Assembly: GCA_042408965.1 (NCBI GenBank)
Contig: JBHOQN010000128.1
Span: forward strand, 1-64,000
Source: Thermogemmatispora sp042408965
GTDB taxonomy: Bacteria > Chloroflexota > Ktedonobacteria > Ktedonobacterales > Ktedonobacteraceae
Reading direction: 5' to 3'
DNA: 64,000 bases
Part shown: in pieces, positions 50,382 through 62,806 of the stretch
How the letters are laid out: each line of letters opens with the position of its first letter
Numbering within the stretch: the stretch's first letter is position 1
Program-made: the position numbers and the translations under genes
Notes under the pieces: generated by a model
The model's database searches: none
What the model saw: only the letters and a program-made list of their open reading frames with translations
What the model was told of the DNA's origin: nothing

Positions 50382-52184
50382 ATGTCAGCCGCAGAATCGG
50401 TTGAAGCCGAAATTCAAGAAACGATTCACTACACGCCGCTACAGCGCATGCGCCACTCAGCGGCCCATGTGATGGCCGAGGCGATCCAGGAGATGTTTCC
50501 CGAGGCGCGTTTCGCCATCGGGCCGGCCATCGAGGACGGGTTCTACTACGACTTCGAGCTGCCGCGGGCCCTCACGCCCGAAGACCTGCCAGAGATCGAG
50601 CGGCGCATGCGCCGCATCGTGGAGGCCCACTACCCCTTCCTCCACGAACGCTGGCCGCGCGAGCAGGCCCTGGAGTACTTCCGCAACAAGGGCCAGGTCT
50701 ACAAGGTCGAGATCATCGAGAACCTCCCCGATGCCGAAGTGGGGATCTACAAACAGGGGAACTTCCTCGACCTCTGCCGCGGGCCACATGTCGAGCACAC
50801 GGGCCAGATCGGCTCCTTCAAGCTGATGCGCGTCGCCGGGGCCTACTGGCGTGGCGATGAGCACCGCCCCATGCTGCAGCGGCTCTACGGCACGGCCTGG
50901 TTCACGCAGGAGGAGCTTGATCAGTACCTCTGGCGCCTCGAAGAGGCCCAGAAACGCGACCACCGCAAGCTTGGGCGAGAGCTGAAGCTCTTCCTGCTCA
51001 GCGACGAGGTTCCTGCGGGCGTGCCGATGTTCCTGCCGCACGGGGAGATGCTGCGCCATCTCATGGAGTCCTACGTGCGCGAGACGCAGGAGCGCTACGG
51101 CTACCAGCACGTCTGGACGGGCCACCTCGGCAAGGCGCGCCTCTACAAGACGTCGAAGCACTGGTACACGTATCGTGAAAACATGTTTCCGATCATGCAG
51201 AGCGAGGAGGAGGCTTCGGAGGATGACGCCTACGTCCTCAAGCCTATGAACTGCCCGCACCACATCCTGCTCTACAAGTCGCAGCTCCACAGCTATCGCG
51301 AGCTACCGGTGCGCTACGCCGAGTTCGCCACGCTCTACCGCTACGAAAAAGCGGGCGTGCTCACGGGGCTGGCCCGCGTGCGCAGCCTCACCCAGGACGA
51401 TGCCCACGTTTTCCTGCGGCCGGACCAGATTCAGGAGGAGTTCGATCGCGCCGTGAACCTGACGCTGGAGGTCTTCAATACGTACGGCCTCAACGACTAC
51501 TGGATTCGCCTCTCGCTGCGCGATCCCAACAAGAAAGAGGACTACGTGGGCAGCGATGCCGTCTGGGAGCTGGCCGAAAGCTCGCTGCGCGCTGCACTGG
51601 AGCACCGAGGCATCGAGTACCGCGAGGGCATTGGAGAGGCCGCTTTCTACGGACCCAAGATGGACTTCATGGTGCGCGACGCCCTGGGACGCGAGTGGCA
51701 GTGCGCCACGGTGCAACTGGATTTTGTGCAGCCAGAGAACTTCGAGCTGGAGTACATCGGCGAGGACGGCCAGGCGCACCGCCCGGTGATGATCCACCGC
51801 GCCGTGACGGGGTCGACGGAGCGCTTCATGGCCATGCTCATTGAGCATTTCGCCGGCGCTTTCCCGGTCTGGCTCTCCCCTGTGCAGGCGGTGGTGATCC
51901 CCATTGCCGACCGCCACATCGAGTACGCCAACCAGGTGCTGGTCACGCTCAAAGGGGCCGGTGTGCGCGCCGAGGTCGATGCACGCGGTGAGCGCATGAA
52001 CGCCAAGATCCGCGATGCGCAGTTGCAGAAGATTCCCTACATGCTGGTGGTGGGCGACAAGGAGGCGGCCAGCCAGAGCGTGGCCGTGCGCCTGCGCACG
52101 AATGAGAACCGCGGCGCTCAAGCGCTGAGCGCGTTTGTGACCCACATTACGGAGATCATCCGTACACGCAGCCGCGACCTCTAA
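50382..52184 (+). CDS. thrS: Threonine-tRNA ligase without an N-terminal TGS domain
   Basis: The 600-residue enzyme charges tRNA-Thr. It starts directly with the editing (N2) domain, HSAAHV (H25, H29) and DLCRGPHVEHTG, followed by the catalytic domain with MNCPHHI (zinc Cys and substrate site) and RVRSLTQDDAHVF, then the anticodon-binding domain (PVWLSPVQAVVIP). The usual TGS domain of about 60 residues is missing, and it cannot lie upstream because the T-box terminator ends only about 20 codons before the ATG. GGAGG lies 11 nt upstream of ATG 50382. Confidence 0.95.
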   Translation: MSAAESVEAEIQETIHYTPLQRMRHSAAHVMAEAIQEMFPEARFAIGPAIEDGFYYDFELPRALTPEDLPEIERRMRRIVEAHYPFLHERWPREQALEYFRNKGQVYKVEIIENLPDAEVGIYKQGNFLDLCRGPHVEHTGQIGSFKLMRVAGAYWRGDEHRPMLQRLYGTAWFTQEELDQYLWRLEEAQKRDHRKLGRELKLFLLSDEVPAGVPMFLPHGEMLRHLMESYVRETQERYGYQHVWTGHLGKARLYKTSKHWYTYRENMFPIMQSEEEASEDDAYVLKPMNCPHHILLYKSQLHSYRELPVRYAEFATLYRYEKAGVLTGLARVRSLTQDDAHVFLRPDQIQEEFDRAVNLTLEVFNTYGLNDYWIRLSLRDPNKKEDYVGSDAVWELAESSLRAALEHRGIEYREGIGEAAFYGPKMDFMVRDALGREWQCATVQLDFVQPENFELEYIGEDGQAHRPVMIHRAVTGSTERFMAMLIEHFAGAFPVWLSPVQAVVIPIADRHIEYANQVLVTLKGAGVRAEVDARGERMNAKIRDAQLQKIPYMLVVGDKEAASQSVAVRLRTNENRGAQALSAFVTHITEIIRTRSRDL

Positions 52185-52197
52185 CATCCATCCAACC

Positions 52198-52247
52198 AGA
52201 CAGTCAGGGGCGCGTCCCACGCAGGATGTGACACGCCCCTGGCTGTC
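52198..52247 (+). terminator. Hairpin between thrS and tmk
   Basis: GACAG-T-CAGGGGCG (52198-52212 region) pairs with CGCCCCTG-G-CTGTC (52234-52247) with a single internal mismatch. It follows the thrS stop at 52184. There is no U-run, so readthrough into tmk is possible. Confidence 0.5.
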
Positions 52248-52284
52248 CGCGGAATCGCTGACGAGAAAGGAGCCTGTTCTGCTC

Positions 52285-52959
52285 ATGCTACTGGCGTTCG
52301 AGGGCATCGATGGGGCTGGCAAGACCACCCAGGTGCGCCTGCTGGCAGAGCGAGCGCGCTTACAGGGCCTGCGCACGGCGGTGATCTCGTTTCCTCGCTA
52401 CCGGGAGACCGTCTTCGGACAGTGCGTGGCCGCTTACCTGCGCGGGGAGTTTGGCCCGCTGGAGCGCGTTCCTCCGCGCTCGGCGGCTCTGCTCTTCGCT
52501 GGCGATCGCCTGGAAAGCCTCGAGCTGCTCACCCGCCTGGCGGCGGAACACGATCTGCTGATCCTGGATCGCTACGTGGCCTCGAATCTCGCTCACCAGG
52601 GCGCCAGGTTTGCGGGCGAAGAGCGCTCGCTCTTTCTGACCTGGCTTGCGCAGCTCGAGTACACGGCCTTCGGGCTGCCCCGTGCTGCCATGACCCTCTG
52701 TCTTGATCTACCAGTCTCCGTTGCCGCCCGTCTGATCGCCGAGCGAGGACACCGCCAGGGCGGCGGGAGCAGCGCGGACATTCACGAGGCCGACCTTGCG
52801 TACCTGGCGCGCTGCCGGGAGGTCTACCAGGAGCTGGCACACACCGGTCGTGACAGCCTCTGGGAGATCATCTCCTGCGTGAACGAGCGTGGCGAGCTGC
52901 GCCCGCCCGAGGAGATCCATCAGCAGATCTGGCGGCTGCTGGAGGAACGCCGTCCATGA
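52285..52959 (+). CDS. tmk: Thymidylate kinase
   Basis: The 224-residue enzyme phosphorylates dTMP to dTDP. It has the P-loop FEGIDGAGKTTQVRLL, the DR(Y/H) motif LILDRYVASNLAHQG and a lid region AERGHRQGGG. The start at 52285 has GGAG 12 nt upstream; the open frame extends to 52228. Its stop overlaps the GrpB-family start by 4 nt. Confidence 0.93.
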   Translation: MLLAFEGIDGAGKTTQVRLLAERARLQGLRTAVISFPRYRETVFGQCVAAYLRGEFGPLERVPPRSAALLFAGDRLESLELLTRLAAEHDLLILDRYVASNLAHQGARFAGEERSLFLTWLAQLEYTAFGLPRAAMTLCLDLPVSVAARLIAERGHRQGGGSSADIHEADLAYLARCREVYQELAHTGRDSLWEIISCVNERGELRPPEEIHQQIWRLLEERRP

Positions 52960-53513
52960 CACGCCTTATCGTCATAGCCGACTACGACCCTGACTGGCCA
53001 GCGGAGTACGCCGAAGAAGCACGTCGTCTCAGCGCCGCCATTGGCCAGCATCTGCTGGCGCTCGAGCACATCGGCAGCACCTCTGTGCCGGGCCTGGCCG
53101 CCAAGCCCATCATCGACATCATGGCCGCCGTCGACCAGCTTGAGCGCGCTCAGCTCTGTATCGAGCCGCTGCGGGCGCTGGGCTACGACTATCTGCCGGA
53201 GGTTGAGCGCTTCATTCCGGAGCGCCGCTACTTCCGCCGAGCCAGCGGGGACCTGCACACTCACCACCTGCACATGGTCGAGATGGGGAGCGCCTTCTGG
53301 CGGCGCCACCTGCTCTTCCGCAACTACCTGCGCGCGCACCCGCAGACGGCACAGGATTACGCTCGTCTCAAGCGCGAGCTGGCAGCTCGCTATGTGAGCG
53401 ACGTTGCCGGCTACACAGAGGCCAAGACGGCCTTCATCCGCGCCGTGGAAAGCCTGGCCGAAATCTGGTCCACACAGCAGTCGCAGAGCGACGAAAAACG
53501 GGAGGAGAGCTGA
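52956..53513 (+). CDS. GrpB-family protein (nucleotidyltransferase fold)
   Basis: The 185-residue protein has EHIGSTSVPGLAAKPIIDIM, the GrpB/UPF0157 hallmark related to the GS-x-D/E motif of nucleotidyltransferases, and HLHMVEMGSAFWRRHLLFRN. Related proteins are fused to dephospho-CoA kinase in some bacteria. Its role alone is not established. It is translationally coupled to tmk through a 4-nt overlap. Confidence 0.9.
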   Translation: MTRLIVIADYDPDWPAEYAEEARRLSAAIGQHLLALEHIGSTSVPGLAAKPIIDIMAAVDQLERAQLCIEPLRALGYDYLPEVERFIPERRYFRRASGDLHTHHLHMVEMGSAFWRRHLLFRNYLRAHPQTAQDYARLKRELAARYVSDVAGYTEAKTAFIRAVESLAEIWSTQQSQSDEKREES

Positions 53514-53546
53514 TGGCCCCCCTCCCGTGCTCTATGATCAGGCCCA

Positions 53547-55145
53547 TCAATCGATGAGCTCGTAGGCTGGCAGCGTCAGAAATTCCGTAAAGTCGCGGTT
53601 CGCAATGATGCGCTCGAGCAGATCGTAGGCCTGCTCGTAGCGGTGCTGGCTGTAGGCCTGCTCGCCGATGCTGGCCTTGATCCGCGCCAGCTCCTCATGC
53701 GCAAGCTGGCGCACCAGCTCCAGCGTCACCTTGCGTCCGTCCTCGAGGATGCCGCGCGGGTGATGGACCCACTGCCAGACCTGCGAGCGCGAGATCTCAA
53801 CGGTGGCTGCATCTTCCATCAGGTTATTGATCGGCACACAGCCCAAGCCACCCAGCCAGGCCTCCAGATACTGCGTTCCGACGCTGATATTCGTGCGCAG
53901 CCCGCCCTCGGTGATAGTCCCCTCGGGAACGCGCAGCAGATCCTCAGCGGTGACGTGCACATCCTCCCGCTTGCGCTCGATCTGGTTGGGCTGCGGCATC
54001 ACGCGATCGAACTCCTCCTGAGCCAGGGCCACCAGGCCAGGATGCGCTACCCAGGTGCCATCGTGACCGTCGGTGGCTTCACGCCGCTTATCGGCGCGGA
54101 CCCGCTCCATGGCCTCCTCATTGGCAGCAGGATTGTTCTTGATGGGGATCTGAGCCGCCATGCCGCCGATCGCGTGGGCATTGCGCCGATGGCAGGTTTT
54201 GATTGTCAACAGGGTGTAGGCGCGCATGAAGGGCACCGTCATGGTGACCTGCGCGCGATCGGGGTAGATGAAGGCCTCATGCTTGCGGAACTTTTTGATC
54301 GCACTGAAAATGTAGTCCCAGCGGCCACAGTTCAGGCCGGCCGAATGCTCGCGCAACTCATAGAGGATCTCATCCATCTCAAAGGCCGCCAGGATGGTCT
54401 CGATCAAGACCGTCGCCTTGATCGAGCCACGCGGAATGCCCAGGCGCTCCTGGGCCAGCAGGAAGACATCGTTCCACAGACGCGCCTCCAGGTGGCTCTC
54501 CATCTTGGGAAGGTAGAAGTAGGGACCGCTGCCGTGATCAAGCAGGTAGCGCGCATTATGGAAGAAATACAGGGCGAAATCGAAGAGGCTCCCGGAGATC
54601 GGGCGACCATCCAGCAGCACATGCTTTTCGGGCAGATGCCAGCCACGAGGACGCACCAGCAGCGTCGCCGTCTGCTCGCGCAGAGCATAGCGCTTCCCCT
54701 CCGGGCTGACGTAGCTGATCGTGCGTCGCACAGCGTCGCGTAGATTGATCTGGCCCTGGATGAGGTTATCCCAGGTAGGAGTGAGGGCATCTTCAAAATC
54801 GGCCATGTAGACCCTGGCGCCGGAGTTGAGCGCGTTGATGATCATCTTGCGCTCAGCGGGACCGGTAATCTCTACCCGCCGGTCCTGCAGATCGGCGGGC
54901 ACCGGATTGATCGTCCAGTCGCTCTCACGAATGTGGGCCGTCTCCGCCAGGAAGTCCGGCAGCTTGCCCGCATCGATCTCGGCCTGGCGCTCCACACGCC
55001 GGCGCAGCAACTCCTCGCGGCGCTCCCCAAACTCGCGCGCCAGGGTCACCACGAACTGCAATGCCTGCGGTGTGAGAATCTCTGCGTATTCGGGCGGAAT
55101 CGGCGCGTTGATTTCAAGCCCGTCTGGATAACTCTGGTTCGTCAT
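53547..55145 (-). CDS. aceB: Malate synthase A
   Basis: The 532-residue enzyme condenses glyoxylate and acetyl-CoA to malate. Typical segments are ARVYMADFEDALTPTWDN, TLLVRPRGWHLPEKHVLLDG, LPKMESHLEARLWNDVF, CGRWDYIFSAIKKF and VRADKRREATDGHDGTWVAH. Length fits the A form. The start at 55145 has only a weak ribosome-binding site (GAAAGG). It lies downstream of isocitrate lyase on the same strand with a 149-nt gap, the standard glyoxylate-shunt pair. Confidence 0.95.
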   Translation of the reverse strand: MTNQSYPDGLEINAPIPPEYAEILTPQALQFVVTLAREFGERREELLRRRVERQAEIDAGKLPDFLAETAHIRESDWTINPVPADLQDRRVEITGPAERKMIINALNSGARVYMADFEDALTPTWDNLIQGQINLRDAVRRTISYVSPEGKRYALREQTATLLVRPRGWHLPEKHVLLDGRPISGSLFDFALYFFHNARYLLDHGSGPYFYLPKMESHLEARLWNDVFLLAQERLGIPRGSIKATVLIETILAAFEMDEILYELREHSAGLNCGRWDYIFSAIKKFRKHEAFIYPDRAQVTMTVPFMRAYTLLTIKTCHRRNAHAIGGMAAQIPIKNNPAANEEAMERVRADKRREATDGHDGTWVAHPGLVALAQEEFDRVMPQPNQIERKREDVHVTAEDLLRVPEGTITEGGLRTNISVGTQYLEAWLGGLGCVPINNLMEDAATVEISRSQVWQWVHHPRGILEDGRKVTLELVRQLAHEELARIKASIGEQAYSQHRYEQAYDLLERIIANRDFTEFLTLPAYELID

Positions 55146-55294
55146 CTGGTGTGTTGCCTTTCTGCCTGACAAAATCGGGACACGCCTGAGCGTGCCCGCC
55201 ACGGTGTCGTGCTTCCCCCAGATTGTACGACACCATGGCGAACGCACTCAAGCGAGTCCGTGCTGATACACGTCGAGAGTGACCGGGAGATGGA

Positions 55295-56626
55295 TCAATG
55301 GAACTGTTCTACCTCGGTTGACCCGGCCAGCGCCACGGTCGAGGCCTCACCGCCAGAGATGACCATGGCCACTTCGTCGAAGTAGCCGGTGCCCACCTCG
55401 CGCTGATGGCGTGTTGCGGTGTAACCCTCGGACTCCAGGGCAAACTCCTCCTGCTGCAGATCGGCGTAGGCCGCCATGCCCTGCTTGCGATAGCCCAGCG
55501 CCAGCTTGAACATGCTGTGATTGAGGGCATGGAACCCTGCCAGGGTCACGAACTGGAACTTGTAGCCCAGACGGCCCAGCTCCTGCTGGAAGTTGGCGAT
55601 GGTCTGCGCATCGAGCTTTTTCTTCCAGTTGAAGGAGGGCGAGCAGTTATAGGCCAGCAGCTTGCCGGGATACTGCTCATGGATGGCGGTGGCAAAGCGC
55701 CGTGCCTCCTCCAGATCAGGCTCGGAGGTCTCACACCAGATAAGATCACAATAGGGGGCGTAGGAGAGGCCGCGCGCGATCGCTGACTCCAGGCCGGGGC
55801 GCGTGCGGAAGTAGCCCTCGGGGGTGCGCTCACCGGTGAGGAAGGCGTGATCGGCGGGGTCGATGTCGCTGGTGATGAGCGTCGCCGCGTTGGCGTCGGT
55901 GCGCGCAATCAGGATGGTCGGCACCCCCATGACGTCGGCCGCCAGACGGGCTGCGACCAGGTTACGGATCGCTGAGCGTGTGGGGATCAGGACCTTGCCC
56001 CCCAGATGGCCACATTTCTTCTCAGAGGCGAGCTGGTCCTCGAAATGGACGCCCGCCGCTCCGGCCTCAATCATGGCCTTCATCAACTCGTAGACGTTGA
56101 GCGGACCGCCAAAGCCGGCCTCGGCATCTGCCACAATCGGCGCGAACCAGTAGGTATCGCCTTTGCCCTCCACAGACTGAATCTGGTCGGCCCGCTGCAG
56201 CGCCTGATTGATGCGACGTACCACATGGGGTACGCTGTTAGAGGGGTAGAGACTTTGATCAGGGTACATGTGCCCCGCCAGATTGGCATCGGCAGCTACC
56301 TGCCAGCCGCTGAGATAGATGGCTTTGAGGCCGGCCTTGACCTGCTGCACGGCCTGATTGCCCGTCAGCGCTCCCAGCGCTGCCACGTATGGCTCGCTCT
56401 GCAGAAGCTTCCACAGCCGCTCGGCTCCCAGACGCGCCAGCGTCTGCTCAATCTGAATGGAGCCTCGCAGGCGCACGACGTCCCGGCCGCTGTAGGGCCG
56501 CTTCACGCCCTGCCAGCGTGGGTCCTCACGCCAGGAACGCTCGAGCTCTTCAGCACTGGGGCCGTTGTAGATTGCCTGCCATGTTCCATTATGTCCATTG
56601 CCATTTCTAGCATATTGACTGCTCAT
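55295..56626 (-). CDS. aceA: Isocitrate lyase
   Basis: The 443-residue enzyme splits isocitrate to succinate and glyoxylate. The catalytic loop KKCGHLGGKVLIPT, YWFAPIVADAEAGFGG, VHFEDQLASE and AYNCSPSFNWKKKL are all present. Start ATG 56626 follows a GAGA-type site; frame extension upstream to 56710 is not supported. With aceB and gltA it completes the shunt for growth on two-carbon or fatty-acid substrates. Confidence 0.96.
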   Translation of the reverse strand: MSSQYARNGNGHNGTWQAIYNGPSAEELERSWREDPRWQGVKRPYSGRDVVRLRGSIQIEQTLARLGAERLWKLLQSEPYVAALGALTGNQAVQQVKAGLKAIYLSGWQVAADANLAGHMYPDQSLYPSNSVPHVVRRINQALQRADQIQSVEGKGDTYWFAPIVADAEAGFGGPLNVYELMKAMIEAGAAGVHFEDQLASEKKCGHLGGKVLIPTRSAIRNLVAARLAADVMGVPTILIARTDANAATLITSDIDPADHAFLTGERTPEGYFRTRPGLESAIARGLSYAPYCDLIWCETSEPDLEEARRFATAIHEQYPGKLLAYNCSPSFNWKKKLDAQTIANFQQELGRLGYKFQFVTLAGFHALNHSMFKLALGYRKQGMAAYADLQQEEFALESEGYTATRHQREVGTGYFDEVAMVISGGEASTVALAGSTEVEQFH

Positions 56627-56928
56627 CAGGATCTCTGCTCCTCTCCATGACTGATAGATAATGATGAACATATGGATCTGTCGGGGCGTGCTCGCTCCAT
56701 AGAAAAGCATAACACACTAACATGCGGAGATCCTATAAAATGGCTTAAAAGCTCGTGAGGGTTTGCATAAGGAATTGCTTATGAAAGATCGCCAGGCCGG
56801 GAGCTGAAACGCGGGAGCAAGGCAGAGAGGCGCTGCGCTCGGCCAGACGGCCAGCCAGAGTGGAGAGGACTGAGCCTGATCAACTGGCCGGCCGAGCGCG
56901 GTAGCCCGGGACGCAGGCTGGAGCGCCG

Positions 56929-60387
<3,459 letters not shown>

Positions 60388-60483
60388 AACAATCTCTTCT
60401 CCTGCTGCCCGGCTCGAATAGCCCTGCCTGATCTCTCTCTTCACCTATCAAGAACGCTGTCTGACCGGCTCGTGTTCCCATCC

Positions 60484-60492
60484 ATTATATCA
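60484..60492 (-). promoter_or_regulatory. Extended -10 promoter of secA
   Basis: On the minus strand TGATATAAT (60484-60492) is a perfect TATAAT with TGn extension, about 97 nt upstream of the secA ATG. No clear -35 box. The gap 60493-60749 also holds a plus-strand TTGACA (60529-60534) and the small dyad GTG-TCATGT-CAC near 60544-60555, possibly linked to the lactate permease remnant. Confidence 0.55.
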
Positions 60493-60749
60493 TATCAGCC
60501 AGCCCGACGCGGCGGGGTATGGGGCATCTTGACAGGTAGAGATGTGTCATGTCACACTTTCTATGTATGAGTGTCAGAACAGGGAAAGGAGGAAACGTCT
60601 CAGAACTCACTTGTAACTCTGTGATTCAAGCAGAGCTTTAGCGAGCGTTGTTAGTGCAGCGGAGCCTCAATACCGTACCGTGACGGATGGCGGTTGGACG
60701 ATGAGCCTCTCCTGAGCTGTCATCGTCTGGACGCAAGGAGCAAACAGCG

Positions 60750-60989
60750 ATGTTTCACCAGCTACTGACACCTGTTGCCAACAATCTCTTCCTCTCCGTC
60801 CTGGTCGGTATCATCCCCATCGCCGTTGTTCTGATCCTGCTGGGTCTGGTCCGTCTGTCCGCCTGGCTTGCGGCCCTGGCCGGGCTGATTGTAGGCCTGA
60901 TCATCGCTGTCGCTGTCTGGCAGATGCCCTTTCAACTGGCAGCCAGCGCCACACTCAACGGCATAGCCTTCGCGCTCTGGCCGGTCATG
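60750..60989 (+). pseudogene. lctP: L-lactate permease, 5' fragment
   Basis: The first 80 codons encode the N-terminus of an LctP-type permease (NNLFLSVLVGIIPIAVVLIL, WLAALAGLIVGLIIAVAVW, LNGIAFALWPVM), with a good ribosome-binding site (AAGGAG, 9 nt). Homology stops at 60989, where a TnpB element is inserted. Sequence continuing the same protein resumes at 62258. The joined gene would still lack most of the C-terminal part (LctP is usually over 500 residues). The gene is not functional. Confidence 0.85.
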
Positions 60990-61618
60990 CCAACTGTCTC
61001 GGCTTCCATCAGAGACTTGCCCGCAGCCTCGTCGGCCCGGGCTTCGGGGCTGGTTGACGGCAGCCCACTACCCCGCAGGACAGTACAGCGCGCTCGAATG
61101 TTCCGAGCTGTGTTAATATCGGCATGCTCCTGGTAGCCGCACTGTGGGCAGCTGAAGGCATGCCGGCGGCGGTTCCCTCGCTGTCCACAGCGTGAACAGG
61201 TCTGACTGGTACAGGCCGGGTTCACCTCCACCACCTGCAGCCCTCGCTCCTGGGCCTGTAGCTCGACCCACCACCGGATCAGCACCCGCTGCCACAGCGC
61301 GAGCCGGCGTCGCAGCGCCCGCCCCCGGATCTGCTCCTTCTGGGGCGGCGGCACCTGCAGCCGTTCGAAGACGAGCACTGCCTGTGGTGGTGCCCACTCC
61401 ACCAGGCGTCTGGCCACGGTCTGCGAAAAGGTACGAGTCCGGTGCCGTTGCCGGAGGCCAGGCCGTTTCAGCACCCGCCGGACACGGCGCGTGTTCCGGT
61501 GCTGTGCCTTGTGGGCCGCCAGCTTCCGCTGCAAGCGCGCACGGGTTTTGGCCGTGCGCCGATTGCGCACTTTCACCGCTTTCCCACTCACGAAGAGCAC
61601 CCGCTCCTGGCCATCCAC
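60932..61618 (-). pseudogene. tnpB: TnpB-type (IS1341/IS605) RNA-guided nuclease gene, N-terminally truncated
   Basis: The 228-residue frame encodes the C-terminal part of TnpB: the Arg-rich bridge region (SGKAVKVRNRRTAKTRARL), RuvC II Glu in VLVFERLQV, the zinc finger CSRCGQRGN with CPQCGYQ and RuvC III Asp in HADINTARNI. The RuvC I region is missing or degraded; sequence upstream of 61618 is open but does not show it. Beyond the element's 3' end near 60990 the frame runs about 18 codons into antisense lctP, so the native C-terminus is altered. An intact TnpB is about 400 residues. Confidence 0.75.
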
Positions 61619-62257
61619 CGTCCCTCGGTCAGACGGACCTTCATAGCGCAGCGAGGCGAGGACACGGGGGATTGAGGAGCCGGGCCCGGCTGACCCCCGT
61701 CGGACGGCGTACCAGCAGCATGCAGAGCCATGACGAACTCCTTTCTCCGCTGTTCTTCACGAGCAGCTGGGCCGGCTGGCACGCGCGGGGGCTCGCCAAG
61801 AGAGCACGACCCCGGCAGCCAGCAAGCGACCAACGATCACGAACCAGACGGAACAGGCAGGACTGCTGATCGCGCTTGACAGCTGGGGTCAGATGTGGCA
61901 TACTACATCCAGACCTCGCTGCCAAGTCAGGGCTGTCTACTGGATGTCAGTGCAACGACGAGCCAGTCTCCAGCTTTCACTGTCAGCAGGTCCCTCTGAA
62001 GCAGTCAAGTCTGCCGCTTGAGTGCTTCACGTTCTTTTACACATGACAGGCTACCTTCTACTCCTTTTCCTCCTTATCTTGATCACCTGCACACACTTAA
62101 ATTCGTCAGTTCTATCTTCTCACCCACACCTTGAGAGAGTGCCTGAGCAATAGCACGCAAAGTGCGAGATTGGACCGGAAGCCCCTCCGCTGCTCGTACA
62201 ACGGTTTTATAAGTGTTCGGATCAGCAGCGAAGAGGCAAACAAACCCAAAGTTGACG
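60990..62257 (-). mobile_element. TnpB-type element inserted in lctP
   Basis: The insert is bounded by the two parts of the lctP reading frame: LWPVM ends at 60989 and NAMWLYNISVRSGKF resumes at 62258. It contains the truncated tnpB and, on the right, an AT-richer stretch with an XRE-like fragment. No tnpA is present, so movement would need a TnpA in trans (one begins at 1-202). The few missing lctP codons at the junction suggest an imperfect insertion or later deletion. Exact ends are uncertain. Confidence 0.6.
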
Positions 62258-62265
62258 AACGCCAT
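62083..62265 (-). pseudogene. Fragment of an XRE-type HTH protein
   Basis: A 60-codon minus-strand frame contains TVVRAAEGLPVQSRTLRAIA, which resembles the recognition helix and following helices of XRE/Cro regulators. The N-terminal helices are missing and the frame's ATG lies in lctP sequence at 62265. It is likely a leftover of a regulator carried with the insertion, or a chance resemblance. Confidence 0.3.
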
Positions 62266-62476
62266 GTGGCTCTATAACATCAGCGTGCGCTCAGGCAAAT
62301 TCGAGCTGTTTCGCCGCTGGATGGTCCATAACGTCCCCCCAGACCGACGCATTCTGCTGCTGATCGTCGGGTTCAGCTTCGGCGCCCTGATGGAAGGGAT
62401 CTCTGGCTTCGGAACACCGGTGGCGATCTGCAGCGCGCTCCTGATCGCCCTGGGCTTTGAGCCGCTGGCCGCTCTG
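62258..62476 (+). pseudogene. lctP: L-lactate permease, internal fragment
   Basis: This stretch reads NAMWLYNISVRSGKFELFRR, then GFSFGALMEGISGFGTPVAI and CSALLIALGFEPLAAL, matching the conserved second part of LctP family permeases and continuing the 5' fragment. Homology ends at 62476; a foreign AT-rich stretch follows. The rest of the permease gene is absent from the window. Confidence 0.85.
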
Positions 62477-62489
62477 CACAGCTTCTCTC

Positions 62490-62790
62490 CACTCTCAAGT
62501 GTCACACAGCTCTTACATGAGAGAAAGATTTTTTCTCTTTCTATAGATAGATTCTGGACACCAAAATTTAATAGAATTTTTATTGACAGCAATCAATACA
62601 CTTTGCTATCCTCTGGAGATAGTTTTCGGCCTCTCCTGGCTCATCATTCATGTGAGACAGGATCTACTAATTACTTAATTTTTCATAAAAATTTAAAGAC
62701 CAGAATCCCTCTATCAGCGCGTTTAAAGAGACGCAGAATGGTCCAGTCCTGCGGCATGATACTGAGCAATCAGGTGAAGTCTACCTGAAT
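62490..62790. other. AT-rich non-coding island after the lctP remnant
   Basis: Base composition shifts sharply from GC-rich to AT-rich (runs such as TTAATTTTTCATAAAAATTT near 62674-62694). No gene or motif of a known element was recognised. It separates the broken lctP from the next gene and probably marks a second rearrangement or acquired DNA. Confidence 0.5.
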
Positions 62791-62806
62791 AGAGGTTCTA
62801 TTGCCT

